Source: Allantophomopsis cytisporea (taxonomy: Eukaryota; Ascomycota; Leotiomycetes; Phacidiales; Phacidiaceae). Taken from it: 64,000 bases of DNA. Shown here piece after piece: positions 32,086 through 44,400 of the stretch; within the stretch, counting starts at the first letter, position 1; the number at the start of each line of letters is the position of its first letter. The stretch lies in contig CP103021.1 in NCBI GenBank assembly GCA_024752435.1, forward strand, positions 1,302,001 through 1,366,000, given 5' to 3'. The notes under the pieces are model-generated. The model searched no databases. It was not told the DNA's origin and saw nothing but the letters and a program-made list of their open reading frames with translations. Both the position numbers and the translations under genes were made by a program.

Positions 32086-34440
32086 ATGGAGACTCTTCGC
32101 ATTCTGCTCGTTGGTAATGGTGGCCGTGAGCACGCCTTAGCCTGGAAGTTGAGCCAGTCGAAGTCTGTTGAATCAATCATCGCCGTCCCTGGTAATGGTG
32201 GAACTTCCATTTGCCCAAAGACTACCAACAATGATGAAGTCAAAGCCGACGACTATCCTGGCCTTGTGGCACTGGCAAAGAAACACAACATTAATCTTGT
32301 TGTTCCTGGCCCAGAAGCGCCTCTGGTGGATGGAATTGAAGGATACTTTCGCGCCGTTGGCATTCGGTGCTACGGACCTTCGAAACTAGCTGCCCGCATG
32401 GAGGGCAGCAAGACCTTCTCCAAGGATTTCATGAAGAAATACAACATTCCAACTGCGGCATACGAGAATTTCTCCGACTACGAAGCGGCTCGAGCCTACA
32501 TTGACTCTGTCGATCACAATGTCGTTATCAAAGCCAGTGGATTGGCAGCCGGGAAGGGCGTTATTCTCCCTCAATCTAAGGAGGAAGCACACCAAGCTTT
32601 GAAGGATATCATGCAGGACAAGGAATTCGGTACCGCTGGAGATGAAGTTGTCATCGAGGAGTTTTTGGAAGGAGATGAATTAAGCATTCTCAGCTTCAGT
32701 GATGGGCATACCATAAAATCCCTACCACCAGCACAAGACCATAAGAGAATCTTCGATGGTGATCTGGGCCCCAATACTGGTGGTATGGGCTGTTATGCCC
32801 CAACCAAAATTGCGCCGAAAGCCCTCATTGACGAAGTTGAGCGAACAATCCTTCAGCCAACAATTGATGGCATGCGGAAAGATAACATGCGCTTTGTTGG
32901 CACACTTTTCACTGGGCTTATGATTACCAAGGATGGGCCAAAGTGCTTGGAATACAACGTCAGATTTGGCGACCCAGAAACTCAAACCCTTCTTCCATTG
33001 CTCAGCAAAGATACAGACTTGGCTGAGATAATGGTGGCATGTACCGAGGGCAGACTCGACTATGTTCCAGTCAAAGTTGACGAGAGGTTTAGCGCAACGG
33101 TTGTCGTAGCTGCTGGTGGTTATCCAGGATCCTACGCTAAGGGCACTCCAATGGCAGTCGCCAATCCTCCCGAGGACGTCCAAATTTTTCATGCTGGTAC
33201 CGTCATCAAAAATGGTCAGCTCCAAACGTCTGGTGGGCGCGTCATTGCTGCCGAAGCCACTGCACCCACCCTAGAAGAGGCTGTTACAAGAGCCTACAAT
33301 GGTGTCAACTTGATCAAATTCGATAAGATGCAGTACAGAAAGGACATTGCACACCGTGCTCTCAAGCCAACTAAATCCACGAAAGAGGCACTCACATATG
33401 CTTCTGCCGGTGTCAGTATCGACGCTGGGAACCAATTTGTGGAGCGAATCAAAGCCGCTGTCAGATCTACTGCCCGCCCTGGTGCTGATGCTGAGATCGG
33501 TGGCTTTGGTGGTGAAGTTGACCTCGTTGCTGCAGGTTACAAAGAGCCCCCAATCATGGTTGGAGCTATTGATGGAGTTGGAACTAAGTTGATGGTCGCT
33601 GATGCTATGAAGAAGCACGACACCGTCGGCATCGATTTGGTGGCTATGAATGTCAATGATCTTGTCGTTCAAGGCGCTGAGCCACTCATGTTCACTGATT
33701 ACTATGGATGCAGCAAACTGAATCAGGAGACAGCCGCTGCTTTTGTTGAAGGTGTCGCAGCCGGGTGCCGAGATGCTAATTGCGCTTTGGTCGGTGGCGA
33801 GACCGCCGAGATGCCTGGGATGTACCAAGGTGACGAGTATGATACTGCCGGTCAGGCTACCGGTGCTATGGTTAGAGATCACAGACTTCCAAGAACTTCA
33901 GAGATGGTCGAAGGTGACGTCTTGCTTGGTCTTGCATCTAACGGAGTCCATTCCAACGGCTTCTCTTTGGTTAGACGGATAATTACCAGAGAGGGACTTT
34001 CATACACTGACAGCTGTCCATGGGACAAATCTACCAGCATTGGTCTGAGCCTGCTTACTCCTACTAGAATTTATGTCAGGCCTCTTCTCCCACTTATCTG
34101 GAAGAAGCTTATCAAGGGTCTCTCTCATATCACAGGAGGAGGTCTTACCGAAAACGTACCTCGCATGCTCCCATCTCACCTTGCAGCTGAGATTGATGTC
34201 TCAGCCTACGAAATGCTACCAGTCTTCAAATGGTTGAAGCAAGCTGGAAACGTTTCCCCAGCCGAAATGGGTAGAACCTTTAACACAGGCATTGGAATGG
34301 TGGTTGCTGTAAGTCAGGAAAATGCGAAGCAGGTTGCTGCTGATCTCGAAGCTGCTGGTGAGAAGGTCTACACCATCGGTCGTCTGGTGAAGAGATCGGA
34401 CGAGGGTTGCGTATTGCAAAACCTTGAGAGCTGGGCTTAG
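32086..34440 (+). CDS. ADE5,7: Bifunctional GAR synthetase / AIR synthetase (Ade5,7)
   Basis: Single exon, 784 residues. The N-terminal half (1-about 430) is glycinamide ribonucleotide synthetase: RILLVGNGGREHALAWKL, an ATP-grasp domain with VVIKASGLAAGKGVILP, EFLEGDELSILSFSDG, and YNVRFGDPETQTLLPLL. The C-terminal half (about 440-784) is aminoimidazole ribonucleotide synthetase: PPIMVGAIDGVGTKLMVADA, LVGGETAEMPGMYQGDEYD, GLASNGVHSNGFSLVRRI, SHITGGGLTENVPRMLP. Together they catalyse steps 2 and 5 of de novo purine synthesis in the cytosol. Length and domain order match yeast Ade5,7 (802). No intron. Codon use looks like that of a well expressed gene. Confidence 0.98.
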   Translation: METLRILLVGNGGREHALAWKLSQSKSVESIIAVPGNGGTSICPKTTNNDEVKADDYPGLVALAKKHNINLVVPGPEAPLVDGIEGYFRAVGIRCYGPSKLAARMEGSKTFSKDFMKKYNIPTAAYENFSDYEAARAYIDSVDHNVVIKASGLAAGKGVILPQSKEEAHQALKDIMQDKEFGTAGDEVVIEEFLEGDELSILSFSDGHTIKSLPPAQDHKRIFDGDLGPNTGGMGCYAPTKIAPKALIDEVERTILQPTIDGMRKDNMRFVGTLFTGLMITKDGPKCLEYNVRFGDPETQTLLPLLSKDTDLAEIMVACTEGRLDYVPVKVDERFSATVVVAAGGYPGSYAKGTPMAVANPPEDVQIFHAGTVIKNGQLQTSGGRVIAAEATAPTLEEAVTRAYNGVNLIKFDKMQYRKDIAHRALKPTKSTKEALTYASAGVSIDAGNQFVERIKAAVRSTARPGADAEIGGFGGEVDLVAAGYKEPPIMVGAIDGVGTKLMVADAMKKHDTVGIDLVAMNVNDLVVQGAEPLMFTDYYGCSKLNQETAAAFVEGVAAGCRDANCALVGGETAEMPGMYQGDEYDTAGQATGAMVRDHRLPRTSEMVEGDVLLGLASNGVHSNGFSLVRRIITREGLSYTDSCPWDKSTSIGLSLLTPTRIYVRPLLPLIWKKLIKGLSHITGGGLTENVPRMLPSHLAAEIDVSAYEMLPVFKWLKQAGNVSPAEMGRTFNTGIGMVVAVSQENAKQVAADLEAAGEKVYTIGRLVKRSDEGCVLQNLESWA

Positions 34441-34763
34441 ATTCTTTGGGATTCGTCACACAATATGACTTGGCGTTTCATTCACGTGTGCCATCTCGAT
34501 CTATTGTCACTCTGTTGGATGTGATAATGCATATCATTCGAGGTGCCATTTACAACTGGGCCATTTGTGAATATTCAATGCCACACAGCGCCCGTTGTCA
34601 CAACATCAAGAATAAGTCATCAATGAGCTCTTGCCAAGAGTATATACAGGGCACAATTATGTAGTTGTAAGAAGCATCTCTGCCGGCGATTATCAACTAA
34701 GATGTCCGTAACAACTTTCAACTAGAGATAATCGATCCAAAGTCAGCACTAACGCTGGCCATC
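34441..34763. other. intergenic, convergent 3' ends
   Basis: 323 bp between the ADE5,7 and aminopeptidase P stops. Nothing notable. Confidence 0.5.
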
Positions 34764-36848
34764 CTAAATTGGTTGGGTTTCCCTATCCAGCCACTTTAAT
34801 GTCAATGGATCATCTTTGAAGAATCCCTCCGTTCTTGCATGAATATCAGAATGATATTCGTTAAGCCAATGTTTCTCGCTCCTTGTCAAGAGGCTTTCAT
34901 CAATAAGTTTCCTACAGTAGGGAACCATTGTGACATGCTCGAATCCCAAGTACGGTTTCTCGCCAAACTTGTGCTTGGTTTCTACCTCCTTTACCATAAT
35001 GATATTCTCAATACGAATACCAAAAGATCCATCTTCATAGTATCCAGGCTCATTTGAAATGACATTACCAGGTGCTAGTGGTACCTCTGAATATTGTATA
35101 CGAGTACCTATACCGATGGGGCCTTCGTGCACGTTCAAATACGATCCTACACCGTGACCTGTACCGTGCCTATAATCCAGACCCTCTTCCTATTTCAAAT
35201 GTTAGCTCTCCAAGGACATGTATAGAAGGGGTGTGCATTGGAAGACTTACCCAGAGGAACTGTCGTGCGAGAGTGTCGAGAGCAAATCCACTGGTACCTT
35301 TCGGGAAAACGGCCTGATCTAGAGCAATGTTACCCTTGAGCACAAGAGTGTATGCCTTCCTCTCGAAATCGGTAGGGGTGCTAAAATGAAGTGTTCGAGT
35401 AGTATCCGTCGTACCGTCCAGATATTGAGCCCCAGAATCGCATAAATAAATGGCATTTGGGTCAATGACAGAGCAATTTCCCCGTTCAGGACTATAGTGT
35501 ATCACTGCTGCGTTTGGACCTGTTGACGAAATCGTGTCGAAACTCAAGCCCACAAAATTATGGTGCTTTGATCGGAACTCTTCTAGCTTATCAGCAGCTG
35601 TCACCTCGTCGATAGTTGCACCTTTTGCTACAAGCTCATTCTCTAGCCACGCAAAATACTTAATGAGGGCAGCACCATCTCTGACGTGGCAGGACCTCAT
35701 GCCCTCGAGTTCGGCCTCGTTCTTGATGGCTTTTGCATCCCCAATTGGACTTCGAACCTCCTCCACCTTAGCGTCCCCACCCAGTGATCTTTTAAGGGCC
35801 CAAGATGTTTTGTTGGATACCAGATATTTTCGAGACTTCGTGGAGGAGCTGCCTGGTGAAGGCTCATTATCGATGCTTGCGCCGAGGATCTCGGCATCTT
35901 CGAAAATCTTCTCATATGGTCTGACCAAGATTCCCTCCTCGGTCAGATGTGTCTTGACTTCGCTGGAGAGCTTGGATGAGTTGATGTAAAGCGTTGCTGT
36001 GGTCGGGGTGATACTCGCGTATGAGAAAAAGACCGGATTGTATGGGATATCGTTACCTCTGAGGTTAAAGAGCCAGGCTATCTCATCAAGCATAGACACA
36101 ACAAAGCCCGAGCTCTGTTTCTTATCCAATTCCTTCCTTAAATCTTCGAGCTTGTTTTTGATGCTTTTCCCAGCAAACCCTCTGACAAGTTCTTTTATCA
36201 ACTCATTTGGTCTTGTTGGTCGTTGGCTGCCCCACACTAGGTCCACCAGATTCTCGTCAAGGGCAACCAGGTCCTTGCCGCCCTTCTTCTTGATTTTGTC
36301 GAGAAGCTTCCGCGCGTCTGGTGCAGAAATGACAGTTGGATCGACACCTACTGTCTTGCCACCCTCAGACTGTTCAGCTGACCATTCCTGCCAGGTTGGT
36401 ACATCTTGTAAACCCTGCTTTAGAAGTTCCCAATTTGAGTCGAGTTGTCGGGCTGCTTGATTAAAGTAACGACCATCGGTCGCAAGAGCAGCCTTGTTAT
36501 GGGTTATAACAGCACAGCCAGCACTTCCTGTAAAACCTGAGATGAATTCTCGTCGGGCATCACATGGCGCAATGTATTCACTGGCGTGACTATCTTCACT
36601 GGGTACGACTGGGGCGGGGATGTCAGACACTGGGGACGAGTATGGCTGCTAGTCACTTACATACTGTAAACATCAACTTTGTGTTGTTTCATCAGCTGCC
36701 GCAGCTGTGATAGGCGCTTTGTTGTATCAACTTGTTCCATTTCGGAGGTTGTGTGTGTCGAGTTGTAACGAAGAGTAATGTGCAGTTGTGACTTGGAGGA
36801 TATTGACCGTACAGCCTTGCGAATTGCTGATGGCGGCAAAAATCTCAT
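34764..36848 (-). CDS. ampp: Xaa-Pro aminopeptidase P (M24B metallopeptidase)
   Basis: Three exons on the minus strand: 36665-36848, 35251-36608, 34764-35189 (introns 56 and 61 nt), giving 655 residues. The first join restores VDVYIVPSEDSHASEYI; the second restores FLWEEGLDYRHGTGHGVGSY. The M24B metal ligands are visible in order: Asp in LCDSGAQY, Asp in GTTDTTRT, His in GTGHGVG, Glu in NEPGYYE and Glu in GFEHVTMVP. The enzyme removes an N-terminal residue before proline. The first 36 residues are Arg/Ser/Thr-rich without acids before residue 36 (MRFLPPSAIRKAVRSISSKS), like a mitochondrial presequence, and Met37 could start a cytosolic form. Confidence 0.95.
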
Positions 36849-38026
36849 GAGAGGGACAGTTATGGAATTGGAGGTATAAAGATATGTGTATGTATCAGCG
36901 CGGCATTGTAGAGAAGACTGGGTGCAACTCTGTGAAAATGGTAGAGGATCGGTTGCAATTGCAGGAATGTCAACATTTTGTGCGGACGTGCGATAAGGAA
37001 GCTATTGTTTAGGTACCGCCTATCGCCACGGTGTAAGGTAAGAGTAATGGCGTCTTCGGAGGTGATTCTGTGGGGCGTCATTATTACAGGTAAAGAAAGG
37101 GTTATGGGCGGGAGACCACCTTCTGGACGGAGTAAGGTAGGTGAAGTGTGACATTCCATGTATTCGTGAGGTAGAGTAGATTAGAGTAGAGTCTATAGGT
37201 AGAGTAAGGTATGTAGTATTTTATATGAATAATTATATAATTACATAGGTACGGGTTACATACTAGTATTCTCACTCATTAGGAATACCTTTTGTTTACC
37301 TTTACTACGTACGTGAGGTCTAATCGCTTCAAAGTACTTCATACATATACATATATGTACATGCTACGCATGAAATGTCGAGTTTCAGTCTCAGTCCCGG
37401 TCTCAGTCCCTCAGTCATGGTGTTCTCGTTTTTTACCTTGTGTGGAAAGCTCTCCCTCAACTCAACTCAACTCAACTCAACCTGAACTCTCATCCCCGTC
37501 TCCCCTTATGTACTACCTATTATCTATCTATCTATCTCACACTCCTCTCCTCTCCTCTCCTCTCCCCCACACAAACTTTCCATCGATGTATGTTACTAGT
37601 ATTGAATGAATGCACAAGGCGACTAAGACGACGCAAAATATGCCCAACAATACTGTTTCAAGAAGGGGTCAAACACGCAGGTAGCATAAACAGGCATTAT
37701 TTATTCCTTTTATTTTTTGTTTTTTTTTCTCTTTCCCTTTCTTTTTCGACTGCACAAAATACCACTCACGCGAAAGGGAAAGAGTGGGAAAAGGACAGAA
37801 AACTTCCACCCGTTTTGAGATATGCTTGTAGAGAGCTGAGCCTTGCGTTCGCCGCCATCCTTCGCCTTCGTCCGCCATACCTGTCGCCTGCCTCTGCTTC
37901 GCTTTGCTTTGATTTGATACAGTATCGCTGATTGAGAGCTGCACGCATGCACTCTCGCTCCTCTACTTTCTACGAGGACTGTGTCGCTACCATCCTTACC
38001 CAGTCTCGATTGAATATGACATCGCC
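36849..38026. repeat. divergent promoter region with CTCAA, ATCT and CT repeats
   Basis: 1.18 kb between the aminopeptidase P and SLP1 starts. (CTCAA)n at 37457-37480, (ATCT)n at 37521-37538, CTCTC/CTCCT pyrimidine tract at 37543-37566, and TAGAGTAG repeats at about 37172-37205. No gene seen. ATGs shortly before SLP1 are treated as upstream starts. Confidence 0.55.
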
Positions 38027-41000
38027 ATGCAGCTCCTTCCAAAGCTTCTTTCTGCGACAATACTCCTGGCAAATGCGCGAGCTACAGACAACGTAATCTC
38101 ATCGACCGCTTCCGAACAATCTGTGATAACATCCACTGCGAAATTCACCAATCCACCCAACTCAAGCTGCGAAGCTCGAACTATAAATTACATCACACAC
38201 CGATTACCGCAACAATGCTTGAAGTCGAGTTGGAGCAGTATGGACATCCCGGTCTCAACAACTGTGGAACCTGCGATGTCACCCAAAGCCAGCACTTCTG
38301 AAGCATCATGGTCGAGTGGCAGCGAAATTACACCCAGCATCACAGATGTAGCCCAGCCAACGTTATCGCAGCCAATCCCAATAGCAGCAGCAATATCAAC
38401 AGCAGGATCTACTGCTTACGCCAACGAGGTCGAGGAGCTGCCCTTGCCTACAGGATCAACAGCTTCCACAGCTCCGTCAGATTCAGCGGAAGCATCCAAT
38501 GAAGGCCAGGACGATGAAGAGTCTGCTCTTGACGACGCATCATTCCTATCATTTGAAGATTGGAAAAGACAAAATCTGGAAAGCTCTGACCAATCTGGTC
38601 AGCAAATATCAGGTCGAAAGACGGGTTCAAATACTGGCAATCAGGAACATATACAGCATGATGAAATCAATAACGCTCTGGACTCGTTAGGGGATGACGG
38701 CGAAATTACCCTGGACTTTGGGGTTTTCGGACATGATCAGGCTAGGGAGCCACAACCATCGGCTGCTAGTAGGCCTCCTGAGGAGACCAAGACAGGCCAG
38801 GAGACTGAGCAACCCCGGCTAGAGGCAAAGAGGAGTAAAGATGCAGGTACAACGTGTAAAGAACGTTCCAACTTTGTGTCAGCTGACTGTGGTGCGGCTG
38901 TTCTCAATTCGAATGCACAAGTTAAAAGTGTCAAAGCTGTGCTTACCGAAAACAAAGATAGCTATCTTCTGAATGAGTGTTCGGCTCCTAACAAATTCTT
39001 GATTGTGGAGATGTGTGACGATATTCTGGTGGATACAATCGTGCTTGCCAATTTCGAATTCTTTAGCTCGCAATTTCGCCAGTTCCGCGTCAGTGTCTCC
39101 GATAGGTACCCTGTCAAACTTGATAAATGGAAAGATCTTGGGACGTTTGAGGCCAGGAATGCTAGGGGGATCCAGGCTTTTGCGGTGACAGAACCTCGAA
39201 TATGGGCAAGGTACATACGTATTGAATTCCACAGTCATTATGGAAATGAATACTATTGTCCAATCAGTGTTCTAAGGGTCCACGGCACAACGATGATATC
39301 AGAGTTCCGAGCTGAAGCTTCTGGTGGGGATGATGATGTGGATGAGGAAGGTGAAATAGTACAAGAAACGAACGAGAAGTCTCCATCTGACGATGTCCCT
39401 CACCACGATACCAAACAACGAGCCTCCGAGGAGCTCGAGGAGGCTCACGGTGTTATTGAAGCACTAATCCAGACGGCAGAGCAACTGTCTGCGGAGAACG
39501 TCGATAGAGCACTACATTCTAGTCATGTAGATGATATTGGACAACTTCTTCAGAATGCCTCATCGAGTTCGATGGTAACCCCATGGGCTACACCAGGTCT
39601 GGAGAAACTTGCGTGCAGCAAACCTGGATCGTCACCACTGGGTATATGCTTAGCGTCGGAAACCTCTAGATTGTCAGCGAACCAGCCTAACAGTGAGTCT
39701 GACAACGGTCAAGAAACCACAGATACATCTGTAGACACGATTGGCATATCTAAAGAATACGCAACTTCAAATCCTACGGCTACTCCAAGTGCTAGCTGGT
39801 CACAGGAGAGGCATCCAGTCATCGAAAAGAATTCCACGGTAGTTCCTGTCACAACCAAAGCATCGGAGAATACCACCAAGACAGCTGCTAATCTCAAGGA
39901 AACCGCTTCGTCACTTTCAAGTTCAATATCTGCTAAATTAGCCAATCACACGAGCTCATCGATCAACAAAATAACCTCAACAAGCGCATCTTCCGCATCT
40001 CCTTCACCTAGCACACAAGAGTCTTTCTTCAAAACTGTGCACAGGCGACTACAACTACTTGAGGCAAACTCTACACTTTCGCTCAAGTACATTGAAGAAC
40101 AGTCCAAAATTCTACGTGATGCATTTGTGAAAGTTGAAAAGAGACAACTTAACAAAACAACTGCCTTCCTTGAGAATCTGAACAACACTGTTTTGGCAGA
40201 ACTGCATGTCTTCAGACAACAGTATGACCAGATTTGGCAGTCTACTGTTATTGAACTAGAAACACAACGAGATCAGTCGCAACGGGAAATCCTTGCTGTC
40301 AGTGCTCGCTTGACATTGCTAGCAGATGAGGTCATTTTCCAAAAGCGTATGTCGATTGTTCAGTCTGTGCTTTTACTCCTTTGTCTCGGTCTAGTCATCT
40401 TCTCTCGAGGGTTTGCTGGCAGTTATGTCGACTTCCCCATAGGGAGAAGTAGGAGCTCTGCTTTCTTGCGCTTCGGTAGTCCACCAGAGAGCCCTGATCA
40501 AATGCGCTCTGACTCGCAGGATGAGGAAGACAAAGGATATCATCCTCATAACAATCGATCCATACGGCCGAACCGTATTGACACCGGCTACGTGGATCGC
40601 CTAAGTCCGATATCCGCCTCCTCACCCACCTCAGACGAAGATCCAGCATACTTGGACGCGCGCCACTATGCCGAAGAACAGAAGGGTATATCAGAGTTTA
40701 AAATTCGAGGCAGCGAGCGCATTTCGGATCAAGATTTCCAGGCATCTTTGCAAGAAGAAGAACGTCAAGGTCACGTATCAAACCGATTTCGCCGCAGACA
40801 TTCGGAGTATGTTTTGTCTGATGAAATTCTCGATGACCAGAATTATGATGAGATGCATGACCGATCTGATGAAGACTTCGAAACCGGTCTCCTAGATAAC
40901 GTTGTTGATTTTGATGGACCAGGTAACGATCGAATGGAGGAAGATCTGCTACCCTTGCCATCACCACCTCTTGAGCATGAGAAGTCAAATTTTGCGATTG

Positions 41001-41035
41001 CACGCAAACCATTACCTGCATTACCTAACGAATAA
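38027..41035 (+). CDS. SLP1: SUN-like ER membrane protein Slp1
   Basis: Single exon, 1002 residues. An N-terminal signal peptide (MQLLPKLLSATILLANARA) is followed by a long Ser/Thr-rich lumenal stretch. The SUN-like domain spans about 276-421 (CKERSNFVSADCGAAVL, YLLNECSAPNKFLIVEMCDD, VLANFEFFSSQFRQFRVSVS, ARYIRIEFHSHYGNEYYCPI). After another Ser/Thr-rich linker and a helical region (about 670-770) there is one membrane segment near 777-797 (VQSVLLLLCLGLVIFSRGF) and an acidic cytosolic tail. This matches the Slp1/Osteopotentia group, not nuclear-envelope SUN proteins. In yeast Slp1 with Emp65 protects soluble ER proteins from degradation. An out-of-frame upstream ATG at 38016 overlaps the start. 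Confidence 0.92.
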   Translation: MQLLPKLLSATILLANARATDNVISSTASEQSVITSTAKFTNPPNSSCEARTINYITHRLPQQCLKSSWSSMDIPVSTTVEPAMSPKASTSEASWSSGSEITPSITDVAQPTLSQPIPIAAAISTAGSTAYANEVEELPLPTGSTASTAPSDSAEASNEGQDDEESALDDASFLSFEDWKRQNLESSDQSGQQISGRKTGSNTGNQEHIQHDEINNALDSLGDDGEITLDFGVFGHDQAREPQPSAASRPPEETKTGQETEQPRLEAKRSKDAGTTCKERSNFVSADCGAAVLNSNAQVKSVKAVLTENKDSYLLNECSAPNKFLIVEMCDDILVDTIVLANFEFFSSQFRQFRVSVSDRYPVKLDKWKDLGTFEARNARGIQAFAVTEPRIWARYIRIEFHSHYGNEYYCPISVLRVHGTTMISEFRAEASGGDDDVDEEGEIVQETNEKSPSDDVPHHDTKQRASEELEEAHGVIEALIQTAEQLSAENVDRALHSSHVDDIGQLLQNASSSSMVTPWATPGLEKLACSKPGSSPLGICLASETSRLSANQPNSESDNGQETTDTSVDTIGISKEYATSNPTATPSASWSQERHPVIEKNSTVVPVTTKASENTTKTAANLKETASSLSSSISAKLANHTSSSINKITSTSASSASPSPSTQESFFKTVHRRLQLLEANSTLSLKYIEEQSKILRDAFVKVEKRQLNKTTAFLENLNNTVLAELHVFRQQYDQIWQSTVIELETQRDQSQREILAVSARLTLLADEVIFQKRMSIVQSVLLLLCLGLVIFSRGFAGSYVDFPIGRSRSSAFLRFGSPPESPDQMRSDSQDEEDKGYHPHNNRSIRPNRIDTGYVDRLSPISASSPTSDEDPAYLDARHYAEEQKGISEFKIRGSERISDQDFQASLQEEERQGHVSNRFRRRHSEYVLSDEILDDQNYDEMHDRSDEDFETGLLDNVVDFDGPGNDRMEEDLLPLPSPPLEHEKSNFAIARKPLPALPNE

Positions 41036-41465
41036 CGAATATTGCAGCTTCCAGCGCGGCGTTTCATGGCACTTGGTCCTAGGGCATTGGTTAAAAGTAC
41101 ATATACATATATATACACACGTTAATATAATTGTGGGAACCTTGCTTTGGGCGTGACAGGGTTTTTGTGAATCTAAGAGATAAGGTATATTTAAATTTAC
41201 AAGGCTGAAGTGCATTCAACAATAGGTCGTCCGACGACTATACATGCCTGAGGTTTCTAGATTTCGGCCTTGTAATTGCAAAGAGCTGCACGTCCATGCA
41301 GATGATCGAGACATGATCAAACATTTCCTAATGACGGTGCCAAAGGACCATCATGTATTCCATATGACGATTTTCACACTCCCTTTGTAACTAATCGTGA
41401 GTTTTCGCTTGGTCTCGTCTTTAGCTTGATATCCGGGTGCTCTCCATAACAATATCAGCATAGTC
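41036..41465. other. intergenic, SLP1 3' region and karyopherin promoter
   Basis: 430 bp between tandem plus-strand genes. Contains a short TACATATACATATATA stretch near 41098-41114; otherwise unremarkable. Confidence 0.5.
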
Positions 41466-44400
41466 ATGGCAGCCACCAGCACTATATCTGGGTCAGATCC
41501 TGTAACCTTTCCAACATCAATGGAAGAGGTTGAAACGGTTAGTTATCTGTTTTATGAGTTTCACACACTGCTCTTCTAATGCTGTTATGTAGCTCGTTCG
41601 ACAGTTGTACCAACCAGGCTCTCCACAAAAGATTGCACAGGTGCAAGAGATATTGCAACAGCTTCAGCGTTCCCCTGATGGTTGGCAGCTTGCAAATGAT
41701 CTTTTCAATAGTGATGACGAGAAGGTCAAGTTCTTTGCGGCGTTAACTTTCACCGTCAAACTTAACTCAGACTCGTCAGTGGCTCAAATTCCTAACTATC
41801 GTTGTTCATGATGCTAATATATTCGAATAGTGATAATTTGGGTGAACCTGATGCGCGCTTGGTTCTAGGAAGACTCATCGGATGGCTGGTTCACTGTCAA
41901 CGCAATGGAGTTAGCCAGCTTGTCACGAGAAAACTCTGCTCAACGCTGGTTGTCTACTTTATGCATTTTTCGTCTACTTGGACAAAATGCATACGTCACC
42001 TCATTGGTTGTCTCAAGACTGATCAGTATCTTTCACAAGAAGCCCTGAACCAAGCACCTTCAACTTCTGTTATGATTGAGGGTTTGGACTCTCGCAAGCT
42101 CACTATAGCATTGTGGTTTGCAACATCCTTGGTAGAGGAGATCGGGAAGACTGATTCCACCAATATCAAGCAGTGAGTCCATCCTGAGCAAGTCATTCAG
42201 AGAATGACTTACCTTTCTAACTTTACCCAGTCATCGATTCCATGAAATTTTGCTGGGAAGTGTTGACGATGTCGTTGCCATGCTGGCACTCGGCCTGGCT
42301 AACAGCCCAGGGGCTACTGCCATTGAACTCAAAGTTCGCCAAGACTGTATGAAATGCTTTCAGTCATGGGTGTTCTACTCGCATCGTGCATTCATCGATG
42401 CTGCCATTGTTCTTGATCCGCTAAAATCATTGACAAAACCAGCAATGAGATGCCTTGTGGATGACGATATGTATGAAACCACCATTGAGCTTTTCTCGGA
42501 AGTTCTAGCCAACTATTCAAGCTTCCTAGCAGAGGACGACCTCCAAATGCTATTCTCACTACTTGGAAGTACGTGGTCAAGAGAAAGATACGACCAACTC
42601 ATAAGTGGAGATTTTGAGTTCGATTCTCTACAATTTGGGCACTTTATGTTGGCTTTCGGCGATGCAACTGTGCATAACTTGGTCCGTCAATGGAGTGATA
42701 GGGAGACTCAGGAATTCCTGTCGGCCCTAGTCGGGCTCCTTTCAGCTCAAGGATACTCCGTCGCGGAGGATAAGATCTTCGTACCTGGTAAGTGGATTCG
42801 TCAGGTTTCTACATAAATGCAACTTCTACTGACATTAAACAGCTCTCGAATTCTGGGCTACTTTCGTTGAAGAAGTCATAGATTCTCTATACACAGATGA
42901 AGGAGAAAAGGCACCATGGATTCCAATAGCTCGTTCGCACGTGGTAAGAGCGATCGAAAATTGCTGGCGCAAAATTCAATTCCCACACACTCAAGAGTTT
43001 GCCACGTGGGATTCTGTAGATAAGACAGGTCTGCATGATGCACGTAATGATTTCGCAGATATTCTACAATCTTCGTACACACTGATTGGTTCTCAGCTCT
43101 TGACAATGTTTGTGCAACTTGCCCTTCGAGCGCTCCAGACAGCTTCATATGCTGAGCTAGAGGCCTCATTATATTGCTTGAGTGCTCTGGCCGATTGTGT
43201 TCCTGATGAGAGCCACTACGATACAATCATGAGCCAACTGTTTGGATCGGAGTTATTTGATGTTTTAGCAGCCACTCAAGTACGTATCTGATCACCTGGT
43301 CCACCACTTACTGCTCTTCATAGTGTGGCTAACCTAAACATTGAAGGACGATAATACATCACAGTGTCGGACAAGTGCGACACGATTGATTGGTCGTTAT
43401 GATAAATATTTTGAAAGACATACTGAATACCTTCCTGGTGCTCTTACCTTTCTATTCAAATCGCTTACTGTCTCCAAATTGGGTGTCGCAGCCTCCAAGT
43501 CGATACACTCACTATGCTCATCATGTCGTCAAGCATTGGTCCCAGAAATCGAAGCATTCCTCCAGCAATATGATCACTTTGCACAGACGCCTGGTGCAGA
43601 CGGCCTCGTGAAAGAGAAAGTCTTAGGCGCCATAGCTTGCATTGTTCAAGCCATACATGACGATAGTGCTAAAACACATCCAATCATAAAGCTTCTCAAC
43701 TGCGTTGACACCGATGCTAACCTCTGTATTCAATTGATCAGTATTGGCCATGAAGATGCTGAGCATGTGGGCCTAACATCTTTGAGATGCCTTACAAGTA
43801 TTGCAAAGGGCCTTCAAGCACCATCTGATGTGCCAGTTGACCTTGAAGAAGAGGCGAGCAGGTCACGGTTTTGGATAACAGGTCCAGGCAACACCGTACA
43901 AGCACAGATTATTGGCATGGTTCACAAGACCATGCAAGCTCTCAATCAGAATGGCGAAGTTGTTGAAGCGGCATGCGCTGTTTTTCGCGCTGGCTTCAAA
44001 GAGAAGGACTCGAATCCTTTTGTCTTCTCTACACGTGTGGTGGTGGACTTTATTATCCATGCTGACTTCAACACTCCTCGTCTCGGTAGCGTGATTGGTA
44101 CAGCTTGTTCATTGATCAGTTCTGGTGCAATGGATCCTCAAAATGATGTTGAGGATATCCTACAATCGCTATTGATATGGATGTCGAGGCTGTTGCATAC
44201 TTTAAATAGTGAGTAGCTTATCCCCCGACTGTTTGTTCTCCGGAAAACTGATCATAACCTAGATCCCGCAAATGATCCTGAGATTGCGCAGCATGGTATA
44301 GATGGTATTTGTCGGCTCATGAATCGTCACATTACATTGTTCATGGGACTCCAGCCGTTTTCATCAGTTGAGCATATCTTCATGTTCACACTAAAGGCTC

